A DNA stretch of 64,000 nt from Altericroceibacterium endophyticum. Its GTDB lineage: Bacteria > Pseudomonadota > Alphaproteobacteria > Sphingomonadales > Sphingomonadaceae. The DNA is taken from the NCBI RefSeq assembly GCF_009827595.1, contig NZ_WTYT01000006.1:248001-312000 (forward strand), written 5' to 3'. The position numbers and the translations under genes are program-made. Below are positions 8,370 through 18,900 of this stretch, piece after piece. Positions within the stretch are counted from its first letter, which is position 1, and every line of letters starts with the position of its first letter. The notes below the pieces were generated by a model. That model ran no database searches. It was given only the letters and a program-made list of their open reading frames with translations, and had not been told where the DNA came from.

Positions 8370-9629
8370 TCAGCTCAGCCAGTCAGGCAGCCGTTCAGCC
8401 GCGAAGATGGTTTCCGGTTCGATCCGGTCGGCCACCACCGCCCATTTATCGCCCTTAACCATCACTTCCGGCACCAGAGCGCGACTGTTATAGGTGTTGG
8501 CCATGGTTGCCCCATAGGCACCGGCTGTACGGAACACGGCCAGATCACCTGCCTCAACCACGTCGATCGTGCGGTTTTTGGCGAAAGTGTCCGAACTTTC
8601 ACAAATCGGGCCGACAATATGGGCTTCCATCATCTCCCCCCGCGGACGCACGGCCAGAAAATCGTGCCAGGCATCATAAAGCGACGGCCGCGCCAGATCG
8701 TTCATCGCCGCATCCACCACCACGAAAGGCGCGGAAACACCGGGTTTCACGCGGATGACTTCGGTGATCAGCACGCCCGAATTGCCGGTGATGACCCGGC
8801 CGGGTTCAAACATGATCGTGGCGTCCCAGTCCCGCGTGACTTCAGCGACCATCGCGCCATAATCATCCGGACCGGGCAGTGTTTCGCCGAGCCGATATGG
8901 TACACCCAGACCGCCGCCTAGATCCATATGGGTTACTGAATGACCAGCGCTGCGCAGCTGCCGCATCAGTTCGCCCATTTTCTCGAATGCTGCCCGTGAG
9001 GGGGCGAGATCAGAAATCTGGCTGCCAATATGCACCGCCAGACCGCGCAGATTCAGCCCTTCGCAAGCCGAAAGCCGCGCATAAATCTCCGCTGCATCAT
9101 GATAAGCAACGCCAAACTTGTTTTCCGCCTTGCCGGTCGAAATCTTTGCATGTGTGCCCGCATCGACATCGGGATTGACGCGCAGGGTGGCCACAGCGTG
9201 CCCCCCCTTGTCCCGCGCGATTTCCGCCAGCTCGACACCTTCTTCTTCACTTTCGATGTTGAACTGGCCGATCCCTGCATCAAGTGCGGCAGCCAGTTCG
9301 CGGCGGCTTTTGCCAACGCCCGAAAAGACGATGTCACTGGCGGGAATACCAGCAGCCAGTGCGCGCTTCATTTCGCCTTCGGACACGACATCCGCGCCAT
9401 ATCCTTCATCGCGCAGCACGCTGAGAACGGAAAGGTTGGGATTGGATTTTACGGCAAAGGCCAGATGCTTGCGCGGCAGCGCGGACAGTGCATCGCGAAA
9501 CACCTGCGCGTGACGCTGCAACGTGGAATGCGAATAGACATATACCGGCGTGCCGACTTCGGCTGCGATGGTGGCAAGCGGCACGTTTTCGGCGAACATC
9601 TCGCCATTGCGAATTTCAAAATGGTCCAT
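8370..9629 (-). CDS. lysA: diaminopimelate decarboxylase
   Basis: Last step of lysine synthesis; PLP enzyme of fold III. PLP lysine in FAVKSNPNLSVL, phosphate-binding VHIGSQI and DLGGGLGVPY, substrate residues in FEPGRVITGNSG, catalytic CESSDTFAKNR, and GAYGATMANTYNSR. 419 residues, full length. It lies in the order argH-lptM-lysA, frequent in proteobacteria, with five bases after the lptM stop. Confidence 0.95.
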   Translation of the reverse strand: MDHFEIRNGEMFAENVPLATIAAEVGTPVYVYSHSTLQRHAQVFRDALSALPRKHLAFAVKSNPNLSVLSVLRDEGYGADVVSEGEMKRALAAGIPASDIVFSGVGKSRRELAAALDAGIGQFNIESEEEGVELAEIARDKGGHAVATLRVNPDVDAGTHAKISTGKAENKFGVAYHDAAEIYARLSACEGLNLRGLAVHIGSQISDLAPSRAAFEKMGELMRQLRSAGHSVTHMDLGGGLGVPYRLGETLPGPDDYGAMVAEVTRDWDATIMFEPGRVITGNSGVLITEVIRVKPGVSAPFVVVDAAMNDLARPSLYDAWHDFLAVRPRGEMMEAHIVGPICESSDTFAKNRTIDVVEAGDLAVFRTAGAYGATMANTYNSRALVPEVMVKGDKWAVVADRIEPETIFAAERLPDWLS

Positions 9630-9634
9630 GAGTC

Positions 9635-9895
9635 TTAATCTTCCGGGGGTAGGTCAAAAGGATCGTCTTCGCGCTCCTCCGACCGTTTTCGCAGCTCCAC
9701 GCTGCGTTCCGGCGCCGCCTGAGAGGGGAGTTCAAGAAGTTCTTTGGAACCGGCGCTTTCACTTTCACCATAAGCGACGGGTGGCGGCGTTTCCCCTTCC
9801 GGCAGCCGCAGATTGCCCTTCTGCCCGCAACCGGTCAGCGCCAGCAAAGCAGCCATTCCGGCGGCCAGTGCCGCCAGATGATTACCGCGCATCAT
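9635..9895 (-). CDS. lptM: LPS translocon maturation chaperone LptM (YifL-like lipoprotein)
   Basis: Small lipoprotein, about 86 residues. The signal peptide ends in lipobox LTGC followed by [10 protein letters not shown], the conserved start of LptM/YifL, which helps oxidative maturation of the LptD-LptE translocon. The remainder is Pro/Glu-rich and disordered. The ATG at 9895 overlaps the argH stop by ATGA; the next ATG at 9892 is also possible. Confidence 0.88.
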   Translation of the reverse strand: MMRGNHLAALAAGMAALLALTGCGQKGNLRLPEGETPPPVAYGESESAGSKELLELPSQAAPERSVELRKRSEEREDDPFDLPPED

Positions 9896-11268
9896 TGGTC
9901 CATTTCCAGAGCTTGTCGGGCAAGACCGACCTGATGGCGGACCTGATCGGGCGCCGTGCCGCCCAGGCTGCAACGTGCGGCGACCGAAGCCTCGACCGAC
10001 AAGGCGTTGTAAACCCGCTCGTCAATCCGCTCATCAATCGCTTTCAGTTCAGCCATCGAAAGTTCCTCCAGCGCAGCGCCTTTGCTTTCGGCCAGCTTTA
10101 CTGCGGCACCGGTGATGTGATGGGCCTCGCGGAAGGGGATATCCGCCTCGCGCACCAGCCAGTCAGCCAGATCGGTGGCGGTGGCATAACCCAGCTCAGC
10201 CGCTTTACGCATCTTTTCCGTGCGGAAGGTGGCATCAGCCACCATCCCCGTCATCGCGGCGACCGACAGGCCGAGCAGGCTGGCCGCTTCGAACACGGGC
10301 GGCTTGTCGTCCTGCATATCCTTCGAATAGGCCAACGGCAGGCCTTTCATCGTCACCATCAGCGCGGTCGCGCAGCCAATGATGCGTCCGGCATGGCCAC
10401 GCACCAATTCGGCCGCATCGGGGTTCTTCTTTTGCGGCATGATCGAACTGCCGGTGGACAGCGTATCGGGCATCCGCACAAAGCCGAAGGGCTGGCTGGC
10501 CCAGATGATGAACTCTTCCGCCAGCCGCGACAGATGCAAGGAACATTGCGCCGCCGCCTGCAGATAATCGAGCGCGAAATCACGGTCGGACACCGCATCC
10601 AGACTGTTGGCAGTCGGGCGGTCGAAATCCATGGCCTGCGCCGTCATTTCCCGGTCAATCGGGAAACCCGTTCCGGCCAGCGCGGCACTGCCCAGCGGGC
10701 TTTCATTCATCCGCCGGCGTGCATCCTGAAACCGCGAGCGATCACGCCGGATCATTTCGTAATAGGCCATCAGATGGTGGCCGAGCGTGACAGGCTGCGC
10801 GGTTTGCAAATGGGTGAAGCCGGGCATGATGCTATCCGCATGTTCGCCGGCACGCGTAACCAGGGCGCGCTGCAAAGCGGCCAGGCCGGCATCCATCTGG
10901 TCCATCGCTTCGCGCGTCCAGAGCCGGAAATCGGTTGCCACCTGATCATTTCGGCTCCGCGCTGTGTGCAGCCGCCCGGCCACCGGGCCGATCAGTTCGG
11001 ACAGGCGACTTTCGGTGGTCATGTGAATATCTTCGAGGTCCCAGTCCTCGGGCACGCCATTCGCTTCATATTCCGCAGCGACAGCGTCCAGACCCTGATC
11101 AATCTGTTTGACATCATCGGCGGAAACGATCCCGCATGATCCCAGCATCGCGACATGCACTTTGCTGGCCGCGATATCTTGCCGCCACAGGGCCTTGTCG
11201 AAGGGAATAGATGCGTTAATCTCGCGCATGATGGCGCTAGGCCCTTCGGCGAAACGCCCGCCCCACAT
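9892..11268 (-). CDS. argH: argininosuccinate lyase
   Basis: Cleaves argininosuccinate to arginine and fumarate. The mature start [11 protein letters not shown] is typical; the fumarase-superfamily signature [12 protein letters not shown] and [12 protein letters not shown] (substrate) are present. 458 residues. The frame stays open to 11685, but the region upstream of 11268 does not resemble ArgH and lies opposite the TlpA-like gene. The start codon faces the TlpA-like start with only 16 bases between. Confidence 0.94.
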   Translation of the reverse strand: MWGGRFAEGPSAIMREINASIPFDKALWRQDIAASKVHVAMLGSCGIVSADDVKQIDQGLDAVAAEYEANGVPEDWDLEDIHMTTESRLSELIGPVAGRLHTARSRNDQVATDFRLWTREAMDQMDAGLAALQRALVTRAGEHADSIMPGFTHLQTAQPVTLGHHLMAYYEMIRRDRSRFQDARRRMNESPLGSAALAGTGFPIDREMTAQAMDFDRPTANSLDAVSDRDFALDYLQAAAQCSLHLSRLAEEFIIWASQPFGFVRMPDTLSTGSSIMPQKKNPDAAELVRGHAGRIIGCATALMVTMKGLPLAYSKDMQDDKPPVFEAASLLGLSVAAMTGMVADATFRTEKMRKAAELGYATATDLADWLVREADIPFREAHHITGAAVKLAESKGAALEELSMAELKAIDERIDERVYNALSVEASVAARCSLGGTAPDQVRHQVGLARQALEMDQ

Positions 11269-11284
11269 CTGATTGGAGTCGCTC

Positions 11285-11869
11285 TTGGCCCGTTCACTCA
11301 CGCTTTTGTCCACCCTTCTTCTGGCGCTGCTTACTGCTGCTTGCGATAGGGAAAGCACAGAAGAGGCGCAACAACAGGAAAACTCTGCCGGCGAAAAGGC
11401 AGATGAACTGACCGGCGAAGTGGACCGGAGCCATGTCGGCGCCCCGCTGCCCGCCGTGACAGTTGCCGACCCTGCCGGTGTGACGGCGAATATATCGGAA
11501 ATGACCGGCAAGCCCCTGTTGCTCAATCTGTGGGCGACATGGTGCGTGCCCTGCGTCACGGAAATGCCGCTGCTGAATGAACTGGCGGGCGAGCTGGGCG
11601 ATGATGTCCGCGTTATGGTGGTGAGCGAAGATATGGGCGGCGCAGAGCAGGTCGAAGCCTTCTTTGCCGAAACACCCCTGCCCAATCTGCACCCCTGGAT
11701 GGACCCGGAAAACGACCTGCCTTTTGGCTATGGCGGCGGAGAATTGCCGATGACCGTCATGTATGATGCCGGGGGCCATGAAGTCTGGCGGATCACCGGC
11801 GGGTTCGACTGGGCGGGCGCAGAAGCGCGGGCCTTGGTAGATGAAGCGAGAGCGGCAGCGCCTGAGTGA
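11285..11869 (+). CDS. TlpA-like thioredoxin-fold lipoprotein
   Basis: Periplasmic thiol-disulfide protein of the TlpA/ResA type. N-terminal signal with lipobox-like LLTAAC, an acidic linker, then a thioredoxin fold with active site WCVPC ([15 protein letters not shown]) and the cis-proline region [13 protein letters not shown] at 11285 preceded by GGAG (11276-11279) is chosen; a TTG at 11273 is also possible. A role in cytochrome maturation or periplasmic reduction is inferred from the family. Confidence 0.82.
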   Translation: MARSLTLLSTLLLALLTAACDRESTEEAQQQENSAGEKADELTGEVDRSHVGAPLPAVTVADPAGVTANISEMTGKPLLLNLWATWCVPCVTEMPLLNELAGELGDDVRVMVVSEDMGGAEQVEAFFAETPLPNLHPWMDPENDLPFGYGGGELPMTVMYDAGGHEVWRITGGFDWAGAEARALVDEARAAAPE

Positions 11870-11895
11870 CTTGCGCAAGAACCACGTGAATTTAA

Positions 11896-11922
11896 GCCCT
11901 GCGCGCGTAATCATCGCAGGGC
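11896..11922. terminator. bidirectional terminator between the TlpA-like gene and metA
   Basis: GCCCTGCG (11896-11903) and CGCAGGGC (11915-11922) form an eight-base perfect stem with an 11-base loop. On the minus strand it is followed by TTAAATTC. It separates the convergent TlpA-like gene and metA. Confidence 0.6.
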
Positions 11923-11927
11923 ACCTG

Positions 11928-12818
11928 CTAGACGAAATCGAAAGATGTGGTCTGGTAAATCTCGTTGATCCAATTGCCGAACAGCAATTGGGCATGGCTG
12001 CGCCAATTGTTGCGGACCGGCAATTCTGGGTTGCCGTCCGGAAAATAATTCGCGGGAATTTGCAACTGATCGCGCTGATATTCGCGTGCAAGCGTATCCG
12101 CGTCATATTCCAGATGGTTGAACATATAGAGCATGGAATGACGCGCATCATCCAGCAGGCACAGCCCGGTCTCCGCGCTGTCAGCCAGCACTTCCAGTGA
12201 TTTGATCCCGGCTATTTCCTGCTCGGAAACCTCTGTCCAGCGCGAAACCGGAACAGCGAATTCGTCGGAAAAGCCCCGCAGATACGGGGATGTCGCCGCC
12301 AAATTGCGATGTTCAAAAATGCCATAGGCCTTATGTGCGAGCAATTGCTTCTGCACACCGTAAAAGTGGTAAAGCGCCGCCTGCGCGGCCCAGCAAATCA
12401 TCAGGCTGCGATGCACATTGGTCTGCGTCCAGTTGAAGATGTCCTGCAATTCCGACCAATAGGTCACATCTTCAAAAGCCAGATGCTCCACCGGGGCGCC
12501 GGTAATGATAAATCCGTCAAACCGCTCATTGCGCACATCCTCCCAGGACCGATAAAACGCATCCATGTGGTCGAGCGGCGTATTGCGCGGCACGTGACCG
12601 GTAATGCTGACCAATGTCAGTTCAATTTGCAGCGGCGTACCACCCAGCAGACGCGCCAGTTGCGCCTCTGTATTGATCTTGTCTGGCATGAGATTGAGCA
12701 ATCCGATGCGCAAGGGGCGGATTTCCTGCCTTACGGCATCGGTCTCACTCATAACGATCACGCCATCTTCTTCCAGCTGACGCCGGGCGGGCAGATCGTC
12801 GGGAATCGTAATTGGCAC
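11928..12818 (-). CDS. metA: homoserine O-acyltransferase (MetA family, probably acetyl-specific)
   Basis: Activates homoserine for methionine synthesis. 296 residues. Catalytic Cys142 (MICWAAQAA), His235 and Glu237 (FNHLEYD) are all in place at the canonical numbers. Residue 111 is Glu (TGAPVEHLAFEDV); in characterised MetA enzymes Glu111 goes with acetyl-CoA use and Gly with succinyl-CoA, so O-acetylhomoserine is the likely product. GTG start with AAGGAT upstream. Expression is probably controlled by the SAM riboswitch in its leader. Confidence 0.9.
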   Translation of the reverse strand: MPITIPDDLPARRQLEEDGVIVMSETDAVRQEIRPLRIGLLNLMPDKINTEAQLARLLGGTPLQIELTLVSITGHVPRNTPLDHMDAFYRSWEDVRNERFDGFIITGAPVEHLAFEDVTYWSELQDIFNWTQTNVHRSLMICWAAQAALYHFYGVQKQLLAHKAYGIFEHRNLAATSPYLRGFSDEFAVPVSRWTEVSEQEIAGIKSLEVLADSAETGLCLLDDARHSMLYMFNHLEYDADTLAREYQRDQLQIPANYFPDGNPELPVRNNWRSHAQLLFGNWINEIYQTTSFDFV

Positions 12819-12879
12819 TTCGCGTCTATCCTTGTTTCGGGAAACGACGCCGGTGGCTGCATCCGCATAATTGCCGATC

Positions 12880-12962
12880 AGGCCACATCCTCCTTTGCAG
12901 GAGCACCACCTTGCCCGGGATGGCAGGTTGGCGTTGGGCGTCGCCCCAACTCTTGATGCTGA
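12880..12962 (-). promoter_or_regulatory. SAM-I/SAM-IV-like riboswitch upstream of metA
   Basis: Reading the minus strand: P1 side GCATC, junction ATCAAGAG, P2 hairpin GTTGGG/CCCAAC, junction GCCAACC, P3 CCTGCC/GGCAAGG, junction AAGGTGGTGCT, P4 CTCC/GGAG, then GATG closing P1. The order and junction sequences match the SAM-I core, but P2 is a simple hairpin without the kink-turn arm, as in SAM-I/IV variants. It sits about 60 bases before the metA GTG; with no clear intrinsic terminator seen, translational control is likelier. Confidence 0.8.
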
Positions 12963-13062
12963 GCTGTTAATAGGGAGCCTTGCCCCTCATTGCAACATCT
13001 GTAGCCGGACCGGCGCGCCAGAAGACTGGCGCCAAAAATCCCTGAATACGCGCCGAAGAATT

Positions 13063-13102
13063 CAGCAAAAACAAACGGCCAGCCCCGCCAGGGACCGGCC
13101 GT
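13063..13102 (-). terminator. Rho-independent terminator after the aldehyde dehydrogenase gene
   Basis: On the minus strand the arms ACGGCC and GGCCGT (13075-13102) are followed by TTGTTTTTGC. It lies about 45 bases beyond the aldehyde dehydrogenase stop and before the metA leader. Confidence 0.75.
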
Positions 13103-13146
13103 CCATTCAGGTCTTTATTGCGGCCGCTTGATGAGGCCGATCTGCC

Positions 13147-14496
13147 TTACTGGTGCAGATAAACAGCCCGTTCGTGAGAGAACGCCTTGAAGCCGAAATA
13201 GCCGTGATAGCTGCCCGTGCCGCTCTGGTTCACACCGCCAAAGGGAAGGTTGTTTTCAAGATAGTGCGAGAACACACCATTGATGGTGGTGCCGCCCGAG
13301 GATGTGCGATCGAGTACTTTCTGCACATTGTTCTGATCATTGCTGAACATATACAGCGCCAGCGGCTTATCGCGCGAAGAGATATAGCCGATCACCTGAT
13401 CGAGATCTTCATAGGTCATCACCGGCAGGACCGGCGCGAAAATCTCATCCTGCAGAATCTTCATCTGCGGCGTGACACCGGTCAGCATGGTGGGGCGGAT
13501 GGTCAGATCCGAATCATCCATTTCGCCGCCTGCAGCCACCGTCGCGCCTTGCGCCACGGCGTCGTCAAACATGCCCTTCACCCGGTCGAAATTGCTTTGA
13601 TTCACGATCTGCGCAATCGCGTCCTTTTTGAAGGTGCCATCTTCGTCATACATATTGGCGGCAACATTGGATTTGAACGCATCGACCAGCTGGTCCTGCT
13701 TGTCGCTCGGCACGAACACATAATCGGGTGAGATGCAGGCCTGTCCGCCATTGAACTGTTTGGCCCCGGCCAGCGCCGCACCGATCTTCTCAACATCGGC
13801 ATCCTTGTCGATGATGACCGGGCTCTTGCCGCCCAGCTCCAGCGTCACACTGGCCAGATGCTTGGCCGCAGCGCTCATCACGATCTTGCCCACGCGCGTG
13901 CTGCCGGTGAAGAAGATATGGCTGAACGGCTGTTCCAGCAGCTCTTCTGCCACGCTCACATCGCCTTCAAACAGCGCGACTTCGTTTTCATCGAAGACTT
14001 CGCTGACGATCTTGGCGGCGATGCTGGCTGTTGCAGGGCACAGGTCGGTGAGCTTCACCATGCAGCAATTGCCCGCAGCAATCGCGGCAGCAAGCGGTCC
14101 GAAAGTCAGCCCCAGCGGGAAGTTCCACGGACCGAGGATCAGGCACACGCCGCGTGCTTCATAAAGGATCATCGCCTTGTCATCTTCATTGTTCGAAGGC
14201 GTGACCGGCGTCGGCTTCATCCATTCATCGAGATTGTCGATATTGCGCTGAATATTGGCCGTGACATTCATGACTTCGGTAACACGCACTTCGCCCTCGG
14301 GCTTGCGCGTATCCTTCTGCACGGCGGCAACAATATCATCGGCATGCGCCTCAACCGCCGCCTTCAGCTTTTCAAGCTTGGCCTTACGCTGCGCAGCATT
14401 GCTGGCTTTGACATCCCATTGATGTTCCTGCTGCAATGCAAATACCCGTGCGATCTCTTGCGCTTGTTCGGATCCGGTCTTCGGGGCGCTGGACAT
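13147..14496 (-). CDS. aldehyde dehydrogenase, class 3 / coniferyl-aldehyde type
   Basis: NAD(P)-dependent oxidation of an aldehyde to the acid. Motifs: LGPWNFPLGLTFGPLAAA (cofactor site), FFTGSTRVGKIV, ELGGKSPVII (general base Glu), GGQACISPDY (catalytic Cys), FGGVNQSGTGSYHG and FGFKAFSH at the C-terminus. The shortened ends fit the class 3/CALDH-like subgroup; substrate unknown. ATG at 14496 with GGGAG six bases upstream is chosen over an in-frame GTG at 14535. A terminator follows. Confidence 0.88.
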   Translation of the reverse strand: MSSAPKTGSEQAQEIARVFALQQEHQWDVKASNAAQRKAKLEKLKAAVEAHADDIVAAVQKDTRKPEGEVRVTEVMNVTANIQRNIDNLDEWMKPTPVTPSNNEDDKAMILYEARGVCLILGPWNFPLGLTFGPLAAAIAAGNCCMVKLTDLCPATASIAAKIVSEVFDENEVALFEGDVSVAEELLEQPFSHIFFTGSTRVGKIVMSAAAKHLASVTLELGGKSPVIIDKDADVEKIGAALAGAKQFNGGQACISPDYVFVPSDKQDQLVDAFKSNVAANMYDEDGTFKKDAIAQIVNQSNFDRVKGMFDDAVAQGATVAAGGEMDDSDLTIRPTMLTGVTPQMKILQDEIFAPVLPVMTYEDLDQVIGYISSRDKPLALYMFSNDQNNVQKVLDRTSSGGTTINGVFSHYLENNLPFGGVNQSGTGSYHGYFGFKAFSHERAVYLHQ

Positions 14497-14874
14497 ATAA
14501 TCTCCCATTCCATTGAAATTGACTTGATCCGACACTTAGGTCTTTTACCCCTGCCTGCACAAGGGATGGCAGCAGGGAAAACGACCGGCGCGATAAAAAT
14601 TGCGATCAGTCTGGCGGAATCATCTCTGAGCGCCCGAACACTGCCCCCTGCACGCCTCAGGACCGCGCAGCAATTGCGCGCCTCATGCGATTTCTTTGGG
14701 GTCAGCCCAGCGCGTAAAGAAAATGAAACAATAAGGCGCCGAGGCGGCAAAGTCCGGCAATTGAAGGGAAACTCATCGCAGCGCTTGATGCTTCACCCTC
14801 GGCAAAAATCCGCTTATTTGGATAGTGCCCATATTACGCCTTTACCGTGAATTACGATTCTGCAAGCACAGCGC
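14497..14874. other. intergenic region between the aldehyde dehydrogenase and efflux operons
   Basis: 378 bases between divergent genes. It must hold both promoters, but no convincing -35/-10 pair, repeat or RNA structure was identified by eye. No small gene with a good ribosome-binding site was seen. Confidence 0.5.
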
Positions 14875-15957
14875 ATGGATGTTTTTCGTCTCCTTGCCCT
14901 GCTGACATTGCTTAGTCTTGCACTTTCCGGCTGTTCATCCGGCGCGGATGACCGCAAGGAACAATCCGTCGCGGTGATTGCGGAGAATTTGCAGCGTGAG
15001 GCGGATCGCACCGAAACACAGGCCATCGGGACCGCGCGGGCGGCACAATCGGCAGAGCTTTACCCCGAAAGCAACGGGCGCGTGCTCAAGGTTCTGTTTC
15101 AGGCGGGCGATTATGTGCGCAAAGGCCAGACATTGCTGCAGATCGATTCCCGACAGGAACGTCTGGCCGTGGAAGCCGCAAGGGTACAGGTGCGCGAGGC
15201 CAATCAATTGCTCGGCCGCTATCGCCGAATTGAAGACACCGGCGCCATTTCCGAAAGTCAGATAGAGGCTGGCGAAACCGCGCTCGCCTCTGCACAGGTG
15301 GCGCTGAAACAGGCGGAGGCCAGCCTTGCTGACCGGACAGTGCGGGCGCCTTTCTCCGGCCATATCGGACTAACCGAGATTGATCCGGGTGACCGCGTCA
15401 CCACGTCAACACCGATCGCGCGGCTTGACCAGCGCAGCACGCTCTATGTCGATTTCTCCGCGCCGGAGGAAGTCTTTGGCCAGTTGCGCGTGGGTCAGAA
15501 TGTCCGGGCTGTGCCTTTTTCAGATACCAAGCGGGGCGTTGAAGCCCGCATTCTCGCCACCGATAGCCGCGCGAGCGAGAATGGCCGCGACTTTATCGTG
15601 CGCGCCGTCATCCCGAATAGTGATGACAGTTTGCGCCCCGGCATGAGTTTCCGCGTAACATTTCAGGGTCCAGGCACGATCCGCCCGATGGTGCCGGAAG
15701 AGGCGATCTTGTGGGGCAGTGACGGGTCCTATCTGTTCGTCCTGAATGACGGCACCGCCCGGCGCGTGCCGGTCACGATTGTCTCGCGCCGTGATGGATA
15801 TGCCTTCGTCAGCGGGAAACTGTCGGAAAGCGACCGCGTAATCGTCAAAGGCGTGCAGAAACTGCGCGATGGGCAGAAAATTCGCCTGGTTCAGGCCAGC
15901 GAACGCGCACCGCAGAAGGTCCGAATCCAACCGGCGGGCTCCGCTAATGAAGGATAA
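14875..15957 (+). CDS. RND efflux periplasmic adaptor (membrane fusion protein)
   Basis: HlyD/AcrA-family lipoprotein linking the inner-membrane RND pump to an outer-membrane channel. Lipobox LSGC near residue 20; lipoyl/barrel halves with GRVLKVLFQAGDYVRKGQ and VRAPFSGHIGL; a short helical hairpin between them; and a beta-barrel part ending in GDRVTTSTPIARLDQ. 360 residues. First gene of a three-gene efflux operon; its stop lies inside the start of the pump gene (11-base overlap). The exported compound is unknown; no regulator gene is adjacent. Confidence 0.9.
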   Translation: MDVFRLLALLTLLSLALSGCSSGADDRKEQSVAVIAENLQREADRTETQAIGTARAAQSAELYPESNGRVLKVLFQAGDYVRKGQTLLQIDSRQERLAVEAARVQVREANQLLGRYRRIEDTGAISESQIEAGETALASAQVALKQAEASLADRTVRAPFSGHIGLTEIDPGDRVTTSTPIARLDQRSTLYVDFSAPEEVFGQLRVGQNVRAVPFSDTKRGVEARILATDSRASENGRDFIVRAVIPNSDDSLRPGMSFRVTFQGPGTIRPMVPEEAILWGSDGSYLFVLNDGTARRVPVTIVSRRDGYAFVSGKLSESDRVIVKGVQKLRDGQKIRLVQASERAPQKVRIQPAGSANEG

Positions 15958-18900
15958 GAACGACCTGCCAATGCTGGCCGTCAAGCGACCGCTGCTGGTA
16001 TGTGTTCTCAATCTGCTGATCGTCCTGGCTGGCCTCGCCGCGCTGAGCGGCGTCGAAGTGCGCGAATTGCCCGATGTTGACCGGCCGATCGTCTCCGTCT
16101 CCGCCACTTTGCCCGGTGGCGCGCCGGAAACGATGGATGCCGAAGTCACCAGCATTCTGGAAGATGCCGCCTCCCGCGTGTCGGGCATTCGCCAGATCCG
16201 CTCATCGAGCGAAGAAAACAACTCGCGCGTCCGGGTGGAATTCAACCCCGGCGTAAATCTGGACACGGCCGCTTCCGATGTTCGCGAAGCGATCAGCCGG
16301 GTGACGCGCGATCTGCCGGACCGGGTTGAACAAGTGCGGATCGTGAAAGCCGACGCCGATGCGCAGCCGATCATGATTCTGGCCGTGTCCAGCAACCGCC
16401 AGAGCGAAGCTGCGCTGACCGATCTGGTGGATAATGACATCGTGCCGGAATTGCTGACCGCGCAAGGCGTTGCCAGTATCAATGAATTCGGCACGCGCGA
16501 GCGACAAATGCGCGTTTCGGTCGATCCTGCGCGGCTCAACCGCTTTGGCCTGACGCTGAGCGACGTCGCCGATGCCCTGCGCAATGCGCCCTATGATGTG
16601 CCGGTCGGGTCCTTCCGTTCCGAAGCACAGCAATTGGTGATCCGCGCAGATGCCAGCGCGAGCGACCCAGCGCGACTGCGCGACGTGACGATTGCCGGAA
16701 ACACGCGGATTGGCGATGTCGCAGAGGTCGCGCTCGCCCCCGCCAATGCGACCAACTTTGTCCGGCTGGATGCGACGCCCGTGATCGGGCTGGGGATTGT
16801 CCGTCAGGCAAGTTCGAACACGATCGAAATCTCCGATGCAGTGCGCGCGGCGGTGAAGCGGCTGAACAACCGATTTGATGATGTCGAGGTTCAGATCATT
16901 TCGGATGATGCGGATTTCATTTCCAAATCGGTGCGCGAAGTGCTGATCACGCTGGGTTTCACCATCATGGTGGTGGTCGCCACGATGCTGCTGTTTTTCC
17001 GCGCATGGCGGCCGACCCTGGTCCCTGCCACGACAATTCCCGTTGCCTTGATCGGCGTGCTGTGCGGCCTGTGGGCAATGGGCTTTTCAATCAATCTGCT
17101 CACCTTGCTGGCGCTGGTTCTGGCCACCGGGCTCGTGGTTGATGATGCGATCGTGGTGCTCGAAAATATCCAGCGATTGCAAAACAGGGGACTGGGCCGG
17201 AAAGCGGCGGCGATTGTCGGCGTGCGGCAGGTGTTCTTTGCCGTGGTCGCCACCACCGCCGTATTGGTATCGGTGTTCGTGCCGATCAGTTTCCTGCCTT
17301 CAGAGGCCGGGCGGCTGTTCCGCGAATTCGGCTTCGTCCTCGCGGTGGCTGTTATTATTTCCTCCTTCGTGGCCCTGTCACTGGTGCCTGCACTGTCAGC
17401 GCGGCTTTATCTGACCAGCGATCAGGACGGTGCGGGCCGCATCGCCCAATGGGGCCGCCGCGCGAATGAGCGCTATAATCACATGCTGCACTGGTGCCTC
17501 GATCACGGCAGACTGGTCACTGCTGGTGCTGTGATTCTCGCGGGGGCAACCGCGCTGCTCTATACGCAGCTCGAGGGTGAACTGGTGCCCGAGGAAGACC
17601 GCGCGTCCATTTCGGTCTGGGCGTCCGGGCCGGACGGGGTCGGGCTGGACTTCATGGATAAAGAGCTGGATGAGATAGAGGCGGTTTTGCAGCCCTATAT
17701 CGATAGTGGTGAAATCGTCAGCACCTTCTCCATCGTCGGGCGATATGACCCCAACCGGGTGCAGGTGAATGCCTATCTCGCCGATTGGGCCGATCGGTCC
17801 CGCAGCCAAAGCGCCATCGTGGCCGAACTGAATGAAAAGCTGCGAGATATTCCCGGCTCGCGCGTCAGTGCGCGCGGTCGCGGTACGCTGAGCTTTGGTG
17901 GCAGCGGCGACGGCATTGAAGTCGCCCTGACGGGTTCCGATTATCCAACGATCTATCAATCCGCACTGGCTTTATCAGACGCAATTGATCGCGATTCCGG
18001 CATTCTGTCCAATCCCGACATTTCCTATCAGCCCACCCAGCCCCAGCTGTCTATCCGGATCGACCGGCGGCGGGCCGCAGATCTGGGAATTGATCTGGAT
18101 GATCTTTCCCAAACCCTGCGCGCGATGGTCGGCGGTGCGGATATTGCCGATCTCAATATCGGGGATCAGGCGGTGCCGATTTTCCTGACATCGCAGGCCC
18201 TGTCGATCACCAATCCGGACGATCTGCGCAATCTGTTTATTCGCGGCACGGACGGCGCGCTGGTGCCCCTTTCCAGCGTTACCGAGATCGAGGAACAAGG
18301 CGTCGCGGCGGAACTGGACCGGGTGGAGCAGCGCCGGGCCATTGAGCTCAGCGCCGATGTCGCCGCCGGGGTACCGTTGCAGGATGCGGTGGATGAAATA
18401 GAGCGACTGGCCACCGAAAGGCTAGGCGATGATGTTTCCATTCTGCTGCAAGGGGAAGCGGAAAGTCTGGAGCAGACCTCAAACGATCTGCTGCTGACTT
18501 ATGCCTTTGCCCTGATCATCGTATTTCTGGTGCTGGTCGCGCAATTTGAAAGCCTGACCAGTGCTTTGGTGGTGTTGCTGACCATCCCCTTCGCGCTGGC
18601 GGCGGCGATCCTGTCGCTGTTTCTGTCGGGCATTTCGATCAACATCTATTCGCAAATCGGGCTGGTTATGCTGATCGGCCTGATGGCCAAGAACGGAATT
18701 CTGATCGTCGAATTTGCCGATCAGCTCCGCCATCAGGGCCGCACCGTCAGGGAAGCGGTGGAACAGGCCGCCGGTCTGCGCCTGCGGCCCATTGCCATGA
18801 CGCTGATTTCCACCGTGCTGGGGGCTTTGCCGCTCATTCTGGCGAGCGGCGCCGGGGCCGAGGCCCGCCAGTCGATCGGCTGGGTCATCTTCGGGGGATT

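Noticed and set aside
9550-11139. Long open frame of 529 codons on the plus strand opposite argH and lptM
   Set aside because: Antisense shadow of argH with its clear active-site signature; composition is that of a reversed high-GC gene and no family is recognisable.
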